64,000 nt of DNA from Suilimivivens sp009774465 (GTDB lineage Bacteria > Bacillota > Clostridia > Lachnospirales > Lachnospiraceae): the NCBI GenBank assembly GCA_947382645.1, contig CANDAE010000004.1, forward strand, positions 1-64,000, read 5' to 3'. Under the pieces are notes generated by a model, which did not search any database, was not told where the DNA came from, and was given only the letters and a program-made list of their open reading frames with translations. Below, piece by piece: positions 25,821-35,030 of this stretch (within the stretch, counting starts at the first letter, position 1; each line of letters starts with the position of its first letter). The translations under genes and the position numbers were made by a program.

Positions 25821-27398
25821 ATGGGAATATATTTCAATCCTGGGAATGAGGGATTTGAGGAAGCGGTCCGCTCTGAAATTTACGTAGATAAGACGGGATT
25901 AATTAATTCTGTAAATAAATGTTTAAGTACGGAGCAGAAATTCATTTGTGTCAGCAGGCCGAGACGTTTTGGAAAGTCAATGGCGCTAAAAATGCTTGCA
26001 GCCTATTATGACTGTGACTGTGATTCGAGAAAACTTTTTGCAGGGCTTGAAATAGAAAAGAGCAGGTCATTTGAAGAACATCTGAACCAATATGATGTGA
26101 TTTTTCTTAATATGCAGCAGTTTTTAATAGAAGCAAAAGGTCAGGAGATAACAGAATACCTGGAGCAGGAAGTACTGGACGAACTTAAGGAGAAATATGG
26201 AGAGTATCTGAAAAAACAGGATTCTGGACTTGCTGCTGCGCTTAGAAGAATTTATGCGAAATCAAAGAAAAAATTTATATTTTTAATTGATGAATGGGAC
26301 TGCGTGATGCGGGAAAGGCAGGAGTCGGAAAGCTTACAGAAGCAATATCTTGATTTTTTGCGTAATTTATTAAAAGACCAGATTTATGTGGCGCTTGCTT
26401 ATATGACGGGAATTCTTCCCGTAAAAAAGTATGGACAGCATTCTGCTTTGAATATGTTTTGGGAGTATTCCATGACAAATCAGTATATTTTCGAAGAGTA
26501 TACCGGTTTTACGGAAGAAGAAGTAAGAGCGCTGTGCCAGCGGTTTCACATGGATTTTGAGAAAACAGGCAGTTGGTATGATGGTTACCGGTTTAAAAAA
26601 TTTAAACATATTTATAATCCCAGATCTGTTGTAGCGGCAATGACCTGTCAGGATTTTTCCAGTTACTGGACTTCAACGGAAACCTATGATGCGCTGAAAA
26701 TATATATGGATATGGATTTTGACGGACTTCGGGCTGATATTGTGCAGATGCTTGGGGGAGGCTGCGTCAGGGTAAATACATTCAGTTTTCAAAATGATAT
26801 GCGCAATTTCAGGACAAAGGATGATGTTCTTACGCTGTTGATTCATTTGGGCTATCTTGGATATGACTCTGAAACGGAGGAGGCATTTATTCCAAATAAA
26901 GAAATTATCAGAGAGTTTGAAAATGCCATGAGCGTTGGCGGCTGGTCAGAGGTTGTACGTGTCCTTAAGGCTTCCGAAAAATTACTTGAAGATACCCTGG
27001 CAGGAGATGAAAAAAGTGTGGCTGCCGGACTTGATAAAGCCCATACAGAGGTTTCAGCCATACTCACTTATAATGATGAAAATTCCCTTGGATGCGCTAT
27101 TGGGCTGGCCTATTACAGTGCAAGGAAATATTACAGGATGATCAGAGAACTGCCTGCAGGCCGGGGATTTGCAGATGTAGTGTTTTTACCGCTGCCAGGT
27201 ACGGGAAAACCGGCTATTGTGGTTGAACTGAAATACGATAAATCCGCCTATGCGGCTATACAGCAGATAAAGGACAGAAATTATACCCAGGCACTTGAAG
27301 GGTATGCAGGTGAAATTCTGCTTGCAGGAATAAATTATGACAAGGATAATGCGGATAAGCCGCATAGCTGTATCATTGAAAAGGTAGAAAAGCTGTAG
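25821..27398 (+). CDS. AAA-ATPase-like / PD-(D/E)XK nuclease-family protein, paralogue 1
   Basis: A 525-residue protein of the AAA-ATPase-like (PF09820-type) family with a C-terminal PD-(D/E)XK-type domain. The N-terminus MGIYFNPGNEGFEEAVRSEIYVDKT leads to an atypical P-loop, RPRRFGKS (about 46-53), and a Walker-B-like FLIDEWD (about 154-160). Near the C-terminus, GFADVVF (Asp about 451) and VVELKYD (ELK about 468-470) match a nuclease-like D...ExK core. The family is widely expanded in gut anaerobes and its function is not established. A homologous gene follows 16 bases downstream. RBS TTGGAGG. Confidence 0.85.
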   Translation: MGIYFNPGNEGFEEAVRSEIYVDKTGLINSVNKCLSTEQKFICVSRPRRFGKSMALKMLAAYYDCDCDSRKLFAGLEIEKSRSFEEHLNQYDVIFLNMQQFLIEAKGQEITEYLEQEVLDELKEKYGEYLKKQDSGLAAALRRIYAKSKKKFIFLIDEWDCVMRERQESESLQKQYLDFLRNLLKDQIYVALAYMTGILPVKKYGQHSALNMFWEYSMTNQYIFEEYTGFTEEEVRALCQRFHMDFEKTGSWYDGYRFKKFKHIYNPRSVVAAMTCQDFSSYWTSTETYDALKIYMDMDFDGLRADIVQMLGGGCVRVNTFSFQNDMRNFRTKDDVLTLLIHLGYLGYDSETEEAFIPNKEIIREFENAMSVGGWSEVVRVLKASEKLLEDTLAGDEKSVAAGLDKAHTEVSAILTYNDENSLGCAIGLAYYSARKYYRMIRELPAGRGFADVVFLPLPGTGKPAIVVELKYDKSAYAAIQQIKDRNYTQALEGYAGEILLAGINYDKDNADKPHSCIIEKVEKL

Positions 27399-27414
27399 GA
27401 AGGAGCAGGTGAAC

Positions 27415-29028
27415 ATGGGAATGTTTTTAAATAGTAAGGCTCCGCATGAAGCGTATAAAAAGGCAATGAAAAGTCCTTTTTTTGTTGATAAGTCTTTATT
27501 GTTGACAGAATTGATTCCTTCTTTTGACAGCTTAAACTGCTATTGCTGCATTACACGCCCCCGCCGGTTTGGGAAGACAGTGATGGCAAATATGATAGGA
27601 GCTTTTTTTGGAAGAACGGATAAAGAGGATAAAATCTTTGAACAATTGGCCATTTCAGGGCAGAAGGAATATAAAATTCATTTGAACAGCCATGATGTGA
27701 TTTATATAGATTTCAGCAGGGCTCCCAAAGGCTGCAAAAGTTATGCACAATATATCGAACGCATTGAAAACGGACTGATAGAAGATCTAATGCAGGCTTA
27801 TGACGATTGTAAAATAGAGAAGGAAAATTCCGTGTGGGATGTTTTGCAGAGAATTTATGAGCAGACTGACAGCAGATTTCTGTTTGTGTTGGACGAATGG
27901 GACGCATTATTTCATATGCCCTTTATTTCCGTAGAAGATCAAAAAGAGTATCTTTTTTTCCTGAAATTAATGCTGAAAGATCAGCCTTATGTTGAATTTG
28001 CGTATATGACAGGCGTGCTTCCAATTACCAAATATTCAAGTGGTTCCGAATTGAATATGTTTGTGGAATATGATATGACTATGTCAGAGAAATTCAGTGA
28101 ATATTTTGGTTTTTCAGATTCGGAAGTGGATTATCTTTACAGGATATACCTGAAAAATGTGGAAACACCAAAATTCAGTCGAAAGGAGCTTCAGATTTGG
28201 TATGATGGCTATTATACTGCTACAGGAGTCCGGCTTTATAATCCACGTTCAGTTGTGCTTGCGTTGACAGATAACCAGCTCAGGAATTACTGGACCAGTT
28301 CAGGACCGTATGATGAAGTGTTCTATTATATTCAACATAACATAGATGATGTGAGAGACGATTTGGCTCTTATGGTATCGGGAGAGCAGGTTTTTGCAGA
28401 TATTGGACAATTCACTGCTGTTTCTATGGAAATTAATTCCCGGGAGCAGATTTATTCAGCAATGGTAGTTTATGGACTTTTAACCTATAAAGAGGGAGAA
28501 GTTTTAATTCCAAATAAAGAATTAATGGATAAGTTTAATGAGCTTTTAATGTCCAAAAATTCTTTGGGATATATATACAATCTTGCCAGGAAGTCGGACC
28601 AAATGCTTCAGGCAACAATAGCTGGAGATACAAAAGTAATGGAAGAAATTCTGCAGTTTGCACATGACACTGAATCTCCTGTTTTGGCATATAACAATGA
28701 AGCCGAGTTGTCAGCGGTAGTAAATTTGTGCTACCTCTCTGCGCGTAATAAGTATCGGATTGAGCGGGAGGAACGGGCAGGAAAGGGATTTGTGGATTTC
28801 ATTTTTTATCCGGAATTAAAAAATGAGGATGGTATTATCCTTGAGTTGAAAGTGGACAGTACGCCGGAAGATGCAATTGCACAGATTAAAGAAAAAAATT
28901 ATATGCTCCGCTTTAAGGGAATGTTGGGAGAAGAAACAAAATATACCGGACGATTGTTAGCTGTTGGCATCAGCTATAATAAAAAGACCAAAAAGCATAG
29001 TTGTAAGGTAGAAGTACTGAAAACATAA
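27415..29028 (+). CDS. AAA-ATPase-like / PD-(D/E)XK nuclease-family protein, paralogue 2
   Basis: A 537-residue paralogue of the preceding gene, same layout: MGMFLNSKAPHEAYKKAMKS (after a two-residue lead), P-loop-like RPRRFGKT (about 48-55), Walker-B-like FVLDEWD (about 157-163), and C-terminal GFVDFIF plus LELKVD (about 460-481). The pair differs throughout by eye, so the duplication is old rather than recent. I start at ATG 27415 behind AGGAG; GTG 27409 is also possible. The two genes probably form one transcript, which may continue into the methyltransferase gene 22 bases downstream. Function unknown. Confidence 0.85.
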   Translation: MGMFLNSKAPHEAYKKAMKSPFFVDKSLLLTELIPSFDSLNCYCCITRPRRFGKTVMANMIGAFFGRTDKEDKIFEQLAISGQKEYKIHLNSHDVIYIDFSRAPKGCKSYAQYIERIENGLIEDLMQAYDDCKIEKENSVWDVLQRIYEQTDSRFLFVLDEWDALFHMPFISVEDQKEYLFFLKLMLKDQPYVEFAYMTGVLPITKYSSGSELNMFVEYDMTMSEKFSEYFGFSDSEVDYLYRIYLKNVETPKFSRKELQIWYDGYYTATGVRLYNPRSVVLALTDNQLRNYWTSSGPYDEVFYYIQHNIDDVRDDLALMVSGEQVFADIGQFTAVSMEINSREQIYSAMVVYGLLTYKEGEVLIPNKELMDKFNELLMSKNSLGYIYNLARKSDQMLQATIAGDTKVMEEILQFAHDTESPVLAYNNEAELSAVVNLCYLSARNKYRIEREERAGKGFVDFIFYPELKNEDGIILELKVDSTPEDAIAQIKEKNYMLRFKGMLGEETKYTGRLLAVGISYNKKTKKHSCKVEVLKT

Positions 29029-29050
29029 ATTTGGAGGCAGAGAAAGATTC

Positions 29051-30391
29051 ATGTTGCCAGGGCAGTTTTTAGACAGGATGCAGGAACTGCTGGGAGAAGA
29101 ATATCCTGCATTTCTTGATGGATATGAAAAAACGAAAGCATATTCTCTCCGCATAAACAGGCAAAAAGGAACATTTGAAGAATTAAAGAAAAAAACATCA
29201 TTTCTAACGAAAAAAGTTCCCTGGGCCGAAAATGGGTATTATTTTAAGGAAGAAGATCGTCCCGGGAGACATCCTTTTCATGAAGCAGGGGTTTACTATA
29301 TTCAGGAGGCAAGCGCTATGGCACCGGCGGTTTATCTGGATGCACAGCCGGGGGAGCGGGTATTGGATTTATGCGCCGCACCGGGCGGGAAGAGTACTCA
29401 GATCGCTGATGTCATGCAGGGAAAGGGATTGCTTGTCAGCAATGAAATTAATTCTGCAAGGGCAAAAATTTTGTCGGAAAATATAGAGCGCATGGGAATA
29501 GAAAATGCACTGGTGGTAAGCCATGAACCGGCCTTTTTGGCACAGCGTTTTCCAGAGTACTTTGACAGGATTTTAGTGGATGCACCCTGCTCGGGAGAAG
29601 GAATGTTCCGCAAAAATGAGGAGGCTGTAAGCGAGTGGAGTTATGAAAATGTGCTGATGTGTGCCGAAAGGCAGGCGGAAATTTTGGAAAATGCGGCAGT
29701 TATGCTCCGACCGGGGGGAAGAATGGTTTATTCTACCTGTACTTTTTCCAGAGAAGAAAATGAAGAGATGATCAGCCGATTTTTGGAAAAAAATCCTGAA
29801 TTTGAAATAGAACAGGTGAAGAGATTTCCGGGAATGTCGCCGGGAATGCTGCCTCTAAATAAGGCGGTAAGGCTTTGGCCTCATAAATTGGAGGGAGAAG
29901 GGCATTTTCTTGCCAGCCTTAAAAAGGAAGGATATCAGCCAATTCAGACAGAGAGTCTTTATGGAGAGGAAAAAGGCATTTCGCCGAAAGATTGTAAGGA
30001 TTGGCTTGCATTTAAAGAGCAGTACATAAAAGCAAATCTGAATGGCGTGTATTTTAAATTGGGGGATCAGCTTTATCTGTTGCCTGAAGGCGCGCCTTCC
30101 CTAAAGGGGCTTAAAGTTCTGCGCGGCGGTCTTCATCTGGGAACTTTTAAGAAAAACCGGTTTGAGCCTTCTCATGCACTGGCGCTTTTCTTAAAGCCTG
30201 AGGAAGCAGTCTGCAGTTATGCACTTTCTGTAAAGGAAGCAGCAGACTATATTGCCGGAAACACCTTTACAGCAGAAGGAGATAAAGGCTGGTATCTGAT
30301 TACGGTAGAAGGATATAGCCTGGGATGGGGGAAACTTGCCGGAAATATAATGAAAAATCATTATCCAAAAGGACTTAGAAAACAAACGTAG
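29051..30391 (+). CDS. rRNA m5C methyltransferase, RsmF/NOL1-NOP2-Sun family
   Basis: A 446-residue SAM-dependent RNA cytosine-5 methyltransferase. The SAM site is VLDLCAAPGGKSTQI; the two catalytic cysteines are in DAPCSGEGMF (motif IV) and STCTFSREENEE (motif VI). The N-terminal RsmF-like region and a C-terminal PUA-like RNA-binding tail (about 300-446) fit the RsmF/YebU group acting on 16S rRNA, rather than RsmB. Start ATG 29051 follows TTGGAGGCAGAG. It belongs with the neighbouring genes by spacing (20 bases to the TPR lipoprotein). Confidence 0.9.
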   Translation: MLPGQFLDRMQELLGEEYPAFLDGYEKTKAYSLRINRQKGTFEELKKKTSFLTKKVPWAENGYYFKEEDRPGRHPFHEAGVYYIQEASAMAPAVYLDAQPGERVLDLCAAPGGKSTQIADVMQGKGLLVSNEINSARAKILSENIERMGIENALVVSHEPAFLAQRFPEYFDRILVDAPCSGEGMFRKNEEAVSEWSYENVLMCAERQAEILENAAVMLRPGGRMVYSTCTFSREENEEMISRFLEKNPEFEIEQVKRFPGMSPGMLPLNKAVRLWPHKLEGEGHFLASLKKEGYQPIQTESLYGEEKGISPKDCKDWLAFKEQYIKANLNGVYFKLGDQLYLLPEGAPSLKGLKVLRGGLHLGTFKKNRFEPSHALALFLKPEEAVCSYALSVKEAADYIAGNTFTAEGDKGWYLITVEGYSLGWGKLAGNIMKNHYPKGLRKQT

Positions 30392-30410
30392 AAAGGACAT
30401 GACTTTTTAG

Positions 30411-31457
30411 ATGAAAAAAAGAATTTGCGCAGCAGTACTTGCAGCCTTGATTATAGCAGGAAATACCGGCTGTGGGTTTCAGGATAAAAATGAGAACTTA
30501 AGTGCGGGAATGGAGTTAGTAGCAGCATTAGAGTATGATAATGCGCTTACCAGCTTTGAGGCGGCAAGGCAGGCAGGTGAGGAAGAGCGGCTGATTTTAC
30601 GGGGAGAAGGGCTTGCTTACATGGGAAAGACCATGTACACCGAGGCGGCGGCGGCTTTTGAAGCAGCTCTTGCCTGCAGCGACGGAAGGATAAAAAATAT
30701 AGATTACGATATCAACTATTATCTTGCTACTGCTTATGTAAAACAGGGAGAACTGGGAAAGGCAATTGACGTATATAATGCAATTATAGCCTTGAAGCCG
30801 GAAGAAAAGGACGCCTATTATCTGCGGGGAGTGATTTATACCCAGCAGGGAAATTTAAACAGTGCAAAGGAAAATTTTGACAAGGTAACTGTCTTAGATG
30901 CTTCCAATTATGACAGGATTATTGAGATTTACAGCATTCTGGCATCGGAAGGCTACAAGGAAACGGGACAGGAATACCTGCAGAAGGCTATGGACGCAGG
31001 TACAAAGGGCATGACCAATTATGAAAAAGGACGAATCTGCTATTATCTGGAGGATTATGAAAATGCCAGAACCTATCTGGAAAAGGCACGTGATGAAGGC
31101 GGATTTGAATCGGTTCTCTTTTTAGGAAAAACCTATGAAACGCTGGGAGATAACAACTATGCCATCAGCGTATACAAAACTTATTTGGACAGCGCGGGAC
31201 CGAACCCACAGGTGCTGAACCAGCTTGGACTCTGCAGAATGCAGACTGGTGATTACGAGGGGGCTCTGAATGCATTTCAGAGCGCCATGAATATAGAAGA
31301 CAACGGTATGATACAGGTTCTTAAAATGAATGAAATAGTTGCATATGAAAGATTGAAGGATTATAAAAAGGCGTCTGTTCTTATGGAAAGCTATTTAAAG
31401 ACTTATCCTGATGATGAGGAAGCAAAGCGGGAATACACATTTTTAAAGACAAGATAA
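30411..31457 (+). CDS. TPR-repeat lipoprotein
   Basis: A 348-residue lipoprotein. The signal MKKRICAAVLAALIIAGNTGC has Cys21 at the lipobox. The rest is a helical array of about eight tetratricopeptide repeats (for example AAAAFEAALACSDGRIKNIDY, YYLATAYVKQGELGKAIDVY, YYLRGVIYTQQGNLNSAKENF, LNQLGLCRMQTGDYEGALNAF). TPR arrays mediate protein contacts, here probably outside the membrane. It ends before the NrdR-box region, where the inverted repeat can terminate the transcript. Partner unknown. Confidence 0.85.
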   Translation: MKKRICAAVLAALIIAGNTGCGFQDKNENLSAGMELVAALEYDNALTSFEAARQAGEEERLILRGEGLAYMGKTMYTEAAAAFEAALACSDGRIKNIDYDINYYLATAYVKQGELGKAIDVYNAIIALKPEEKDAYYLRGVIYTQQGNLNSAKENFDKVTVLDASNYDRIIEIYSILASEGYKETGQEYLQKAMDAGTKGMTNYEKGRICYYLEDYENARTYLEKARDEGGFESVLFLGKTYETLGDNNYAISVYKTYLDSAGPNPQVLNQLGLCRMQTGDYEGALNAFQSAMNIEDNGMIQVLKMNEIVAYERLKDYKKASVLMESYLKTYPDDEEAKREYTFLKTR

Positions 31458-31469
31458 TTTGAAATTACA

Positions 31470-31525
31470 ACACAATATATTATGTTAATGATATTATGTT
31501 AACACAATATATTGTGTTTTTTATT
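31470..31525 (+). promoter_or_regulatory. twin NrdR boxes, also able to form a terminator
   Basis: ACACAATATATTATGT (31470-31485) and the perfect palindrome ACACAATATATTGTGT (31502-31517) match the NrdR-box consensus and are 32 bp apart, the usual three-turn spacing. They lie just upstream of the nrdD -35 element, where the ATP-cone repressor NrdR would bind. AACACAATATATT (31469-31481) also pairs with AATATATTGTGTT (31506-31518), followed by TTTTATT, so the same sequence can terminate the upstream TPR gene. Confidence 0.85.
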
Positions 31526-31552
31526 GACTTTTATTTTTCCCAATGTTACACT
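31524..31552 (+). promoter_or_regulatory. predicted promoter of nrdD
   Basis: TTGACT (31524-31529) and TACACT (31547-31552) are separated by 17 bases, directly next to NrdR box 2. Confidence 0.6.
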
Positions 31553-31561
31553 TTTACTACA

Positions 31562-31602
31562 CACTGCTTTTTCAAGTGTGTTGCACTGCTTTTTTCAAGT
31601 GT
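31562..31602 (+). repeat. tandem repeat of a small hairpin in the nrdD leader
   Basis: CACTGCTTTTTCAAGTGT (31562-31579) and CACTGCTTTTTTCAAGTGT (31584-31602) are direct repeats, each able to fold through CACT/AGTG pairing. The T-tracts differ by one base. Confidence 0.55.
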
Positions 31603-31655
31603 AATTAAAATGATGCGGCGAAAGCGCCGGCTTCATAAAATTGGAGGGGTAATTA

Positions 31656-34046
31656 ATGTTTCAGGTCATTAAAAGAGAAGGAGACGTGACAGATTTTACA
31701 CTGACTAAGATCAGTGACGCAATAATGAAGGCGTTTAATGCCACAGATGTGCAATACAACAATGATGTGGTGGATTTACTGGCGCTTCGTGTGACGGCGG
31801 ACTTTCAGTCAAAGGTGAAAGAAGACTGTATTCACGTGGAAGAAATCCAGGACAGTGTGGAGAAGGTATTAGAGCAGACGGGTTATGCCGAGGCGGCAAA
31901 GGCATACATTTTATACCGTAAACAGCGGGAAAAAATGCGTACCATGAAGTCTACTATTTTAGATTATAAAGATGTAGTGAACAGTTATGTTAAGATAGAA
32001 GACTGGAGAGTAAAAGAAAACTCTACGGTCACTTATTCTGTAGGAGGCCTTATTTTAAGCAACTCGGGCGCAGTGACAGCCAATTACTGGCTTTCTGAAA
32101 TTTACGATCAGGAGATTGCCGAAGCCCATAGAAATGCAGACATTCATATTCATGATCTTGCCATGCTTACCGGATACTGTGCAGGCTGGTCCTTAAAGCA
32201 GTTAATCACGGAAGGGCTTGGCGGCATTACAGGAAAGATTACCTCTGCGCCTGCATCCCATTTATCGGTTTTGTGCAACCAGATGGTGAATTTCCTTGGA
32301 ATTATGCAGAATGAATGGGCGGGTGCACAGGCATTTTCTTCTTTTGATACATACTTAGCTCCTTTTGTAAAGGTGGACGGGCTTTCTTATAAAGAAGTAA
32401 AAAAATGTATTGAAGCCTTTATTTATGGAGTAAATACCCCAAGCCGCTGGGGAACCCAGGCGCCTTTTTCCAATATTACCCTTGACTGGACAGTTCCGGC
32501 AGATTTAGCAGAACTTCCGGCAATCGTAGGCGGAAAGGAAATGGATTTTAAATATAAAGACTGCAAAAAAGAAATGGATATGATTAATAAGGCATTTATT
32601 GAGACTATGATCGAAGGAGATGCCAACGGAAGAGGCTTCCAGTATCCTATTCCCACTTATTCCATTACCAGAGATTTTGACTGGTCGGATACGGAAAATA
32701 ACCGGCTGTTGTTTGAAATGACTGCAAAGTATGGAACACCATATTTTTCCAATTATATTAATTCCGATATGGAGCCAGGCGACGTGCGGAGCATGTGCTG
32801 CCGCCTGCGCCTTGATTTGCGGGAGCTGCGCAAAAAGACCGGTGGGTACTTTGGCTCGGGAGAAAGCACCGGAAGCGTAGGCGTGGTTACGATTAACATG
32901 CCCAGAATCGCTTATCTGTCACAGGACAAAGATGATTTTTACAGGCGTCTTAATAAAATGATGGATCTGGCGGCAAGATCTCTTAAGATGAAGCGTGACG
33001 TGATTACAAGGCTTTTGGATGAGGGGCTTTATCCTTATACGAAGCGTTATCTGGGAAGCTTTGACAATCATTTTTCAACCATTGGACTGATCGGCATGAA
33101 TGAAGTGGGGTTAAATGCAAACTGGCTTCGGGCGGATATGACGGATAAACGCACTCAGGAATTTACAAAAGAAGTGTTAAATCACATGCGCAGCAGACTT
33201 TCCGATTATCAGGAGCAGTATGGGGATCTTTATAATCTGGAAGCAACGCCTGCTGAGAGCACTACTTATCGTCTGGCAAAGCATGATAAAAAGAAATGGC
33301 CTTCCATCAAGACCGCCGGGAAATTTGGAGATACCCCGTATTACACCAACTCTTCCCACCTGCCGGTAGATTATACGGAAGATATTTTTGATGCACTGGA
33401 TATTCAGGATGAGTTACAGACGCTTTATACGTCAGGAACAGTGTTCCACGCATTTTTAGGAGAAAAGCTGCCTGATTGGAAAGCAGCCGCTGAATTGATC
33501 AGAACTATCGCGGAAAATTATAAACTGCCTTATTATACCTTATCTCCCACTTATTCCATCTGCAAGGAGCACGGTTATCTGGCAGGGGAACAGAAAACCT
33601 GTCCTCACTGTGGAAAAACAACGGAAATCTATAGCCGGATTACAGGGTATTACCGTCCGGTACAAAACTGGAATGATGGCAAATTACAGGAATATGCCAA
33701 CCGTACTACATATAATATTTCCAGGTCTGTTTTGAAAAGACCTGTTACCAGTATCGTTACCCTGTCGGATTATGAAAAGCCAAAAGCGGAGGTTTTGGTG
33801 GAGGCACCCCAGAACATTGTCTATTTGTTTATCACGAAAACCTGCCCTAACTGCAAGCTGGCAAAGGCATATTTAAAGGATTATAAGTATGCGGTCATTG
33901 ATGCAGAGGAAAATATGGAATTGGCACAGAAATATGGCGTGATGCAGGCGCCAACCCTTGTGGTGGTAAATGGGGATTCTTTTAAAAAGTATGTAAATGC
34001 ATCACGAATCAGACAGTTTGCGGAAAGTCTTAAGATAATGGCATAG
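31656..34046 (+). CDS. nrdD: anaerobic (class III) ribonucleoside-triphosphate reductase with fused thioredoxin-like domain
   Basis: A 796-residue glycyl-radical enzyme that makes dNTPs from NTPs without oxygen. An N-terminal ATP-cone (about 1-95) gives allosteric control. The catalytic barrel includes ADIHIHDLAMLTGYCAGWSL and MCCRLRLDL. A zinc site near the C-terminus uses C635 and CPHC (648-651). The glycyl-radical site is RITGYYRP (Gly664). Beyond it residues about 715-796 form a thioredoxin/glutaredoxin-like domain with CPNC (729-732), which may supply reducing power in cis. No nrdG activase lies next to it. Expression is controlled by NrdR boxes. RBS TTGGAGGGG. Confidence 0.95.
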   Translation: MFQVIKREGDVTDFTLTKISDAIMKAFNATDVQYNNDVVDLLALRVTADFQSKVKEDCIHVEEIQDSVEKVLEQTGYAEAAKAYILYRKQREKMRTMKSTILDYKDVVNSYVKIEDWRVKENSTVTYSVGGLILSNSGAVTANYWLSEIYDQEIAEAHRNADIHIHDLAMLTGYCAGWSLKQLITEGLGGITGKITSAPASHLSVLCNQMVNFLGIMQNEWAGAQAFSSFDTYLAPFVKVDGLSYKEVKKCIEAFIYGVNTPSRWGTQAPFSNITLDWTVPADLAELPAIVGGKEMDFKYKDCKKEMDMINKAFIETMIEGDANGRGFQYPIPTYSITRDFDWSDTENNRLLFEMTAKYGTPYFSNYINSDMEPGDVRSMCCRLRLDLRELRKKTGGYFGSGESTGSVGVVTINMPRIAYLSQDKDDFYRRLNKMMDLAARSLKMKRDVITRLLDEGLYPYTKRYLGSFDNHFSTIGLIGMNEVGLNANWLRADMTDKRTQEFTKEVLNHMRSRLSDYQEQYGDLYNLEATPAESTTYRLAKHDKKKWPSIKTAGKFGDTPYYTNSSHLPVDYTEDIFDALDIQDELQTLYTSGTVFHAFLGEKLPDWKAAAELIRTIAENYKLPYYTLSPTYSICKEHGYLAGEQKTCPHCGKTTEIYSRITGYYRPVQNWNDGKLQEYANRTTYNISRSVLKRPVTSIVTLSDYEKPKAEVLVEAPQNIVYLFITKTCPNCKLAKAYLKDYKYAVIDAEENMELAQKYGVMQAPTLVVVNGDSFKKYVNASRIRQFAESLKIMA

Positions 34047-34066
34047 AGAAAGGAATGGTTATTAAA

Positions 34067-35002
34067 ATGATCAATCAACTGGTAAATAAAATTAAGAAAA
34101 CAGGTGCTCCTATTGTGGTTGGGTTAGATCCTATGATGAAATTTGTTCCGGAGCAGGTAAAGAAAAAGGCATTTGATGAACTTGGAGAGACTTTAGAAGG
34201 GGCAGCGGAAGCTATCTGGCAGTTTAACAGAGAGATTGTTGACAATATTTATGATGTGGTTCCGGCAGTAAAGCCTCAGATTGCAATGTACGAGCAGTTT
34301 GGGATTCCCGGTGTGATGGCATTTAAGAAAACGGTTGATTATGCGAAAGAAAAAGGTTTGATTGTAATTGGCGACATTAAAAGAGGCGACATTGGCTCTA
34401 CCTCGGAGGCATATGCGGCAGGCCACCTTGGAAAGGTACAGGTGGGCAGTAAATCCTACTATGGGTTTGATGAAGACTTTGCAACCCTCAACCCTTACAT
34501 GGGTTCTGACAGCGTAACTCCTTTTATTAAGGTATGTAAGGAAGAAAAGAAAGGGGTTTTTGTTCTGGTTAAGACGTCAAATCCCAGCAGCGGCGAGTTT
34601 CAGGATCGTCTGATTGCAGATGCGGATAACAGGCCGCTTTACGAGATTGTGGGTGAAATGGTGGCAAAGTGGGGCGAAGATCATATGGGAGATTCCTACA
34701 GCTATGTTGGCGCAGTGGTAGGTGCCACTTACCCGGAGATGGGAAAGGTTCTTCGTAAACTGATGCCAAAGAGTTATATTTTAGTGCCCGGTTATGGAGC
34801 ACAGGGGGGCAAAGGCGCAGACCTTGTGCATTTCTTTAATGAGGACGGGTTAGGCGCTATTGTGAATTCATCAAGAGGAATTATTGCAGCCTACCAGCAG
34901 GAAAAATATGCGTCCTTTGGGGCAGAGCATTTCGCGGAAGCTTCCAGAGCTGCAGTGGAGGATATGCGTAAGGATATTATGGGGGCATTGGAAAACAGGT
35001 AA
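34067..35002 (+). CDS. pyrF: orotidine 5'-phosphate decarboxylase, type 2
   Basis: A 311-residue enzyme for the last step of UMP synthesis (OMP to UMP plus CO2). The active-site signature is VIGDIKRGDIGSTSEAYA, with the DxKxxD-type charged array; VGLDPMMKFVP at the N-terminus and the length mark the type 2 family. I start at ATG 34067 since the AAAGGA site is too close to ATG 34055. It follows nrdD by 20 bases and may share its transcript. pyrE lies 10 kb away, so the pyr genes are dispersed. Confidence 0.95.
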   Translation: MINQLVNKIKKTGAPIVVGLDPMMKFVPEQVKKKAFDELGETLEGAAEAIWQFNREIVDNIYDVVPAVKPQIAMYEQFGIPGVMAFKKTVDYAKEKGLIVIGDIKRGDIGSTSEAYAAGHLGKVQVGSKSYYGFDEDFATLNPYMGSDSVTPFIKVCKEEKKGVFVLVKTSNPSSGEFQDRLIADADNRPLYEIVGEMVAKWGEDHMGDSYSYVGAVVGATYPEMGKVLRKLMPKSYILVPGYGAQGGKGADLVHFFNEDGLGAIVNSSRGIIAAYQQEKYASFGAEHFAEASRAAVEDMRKDIMGALENR

Positions 35003-35030
35003 GACAGTTGATTTGACAGGAGGAACAGAG

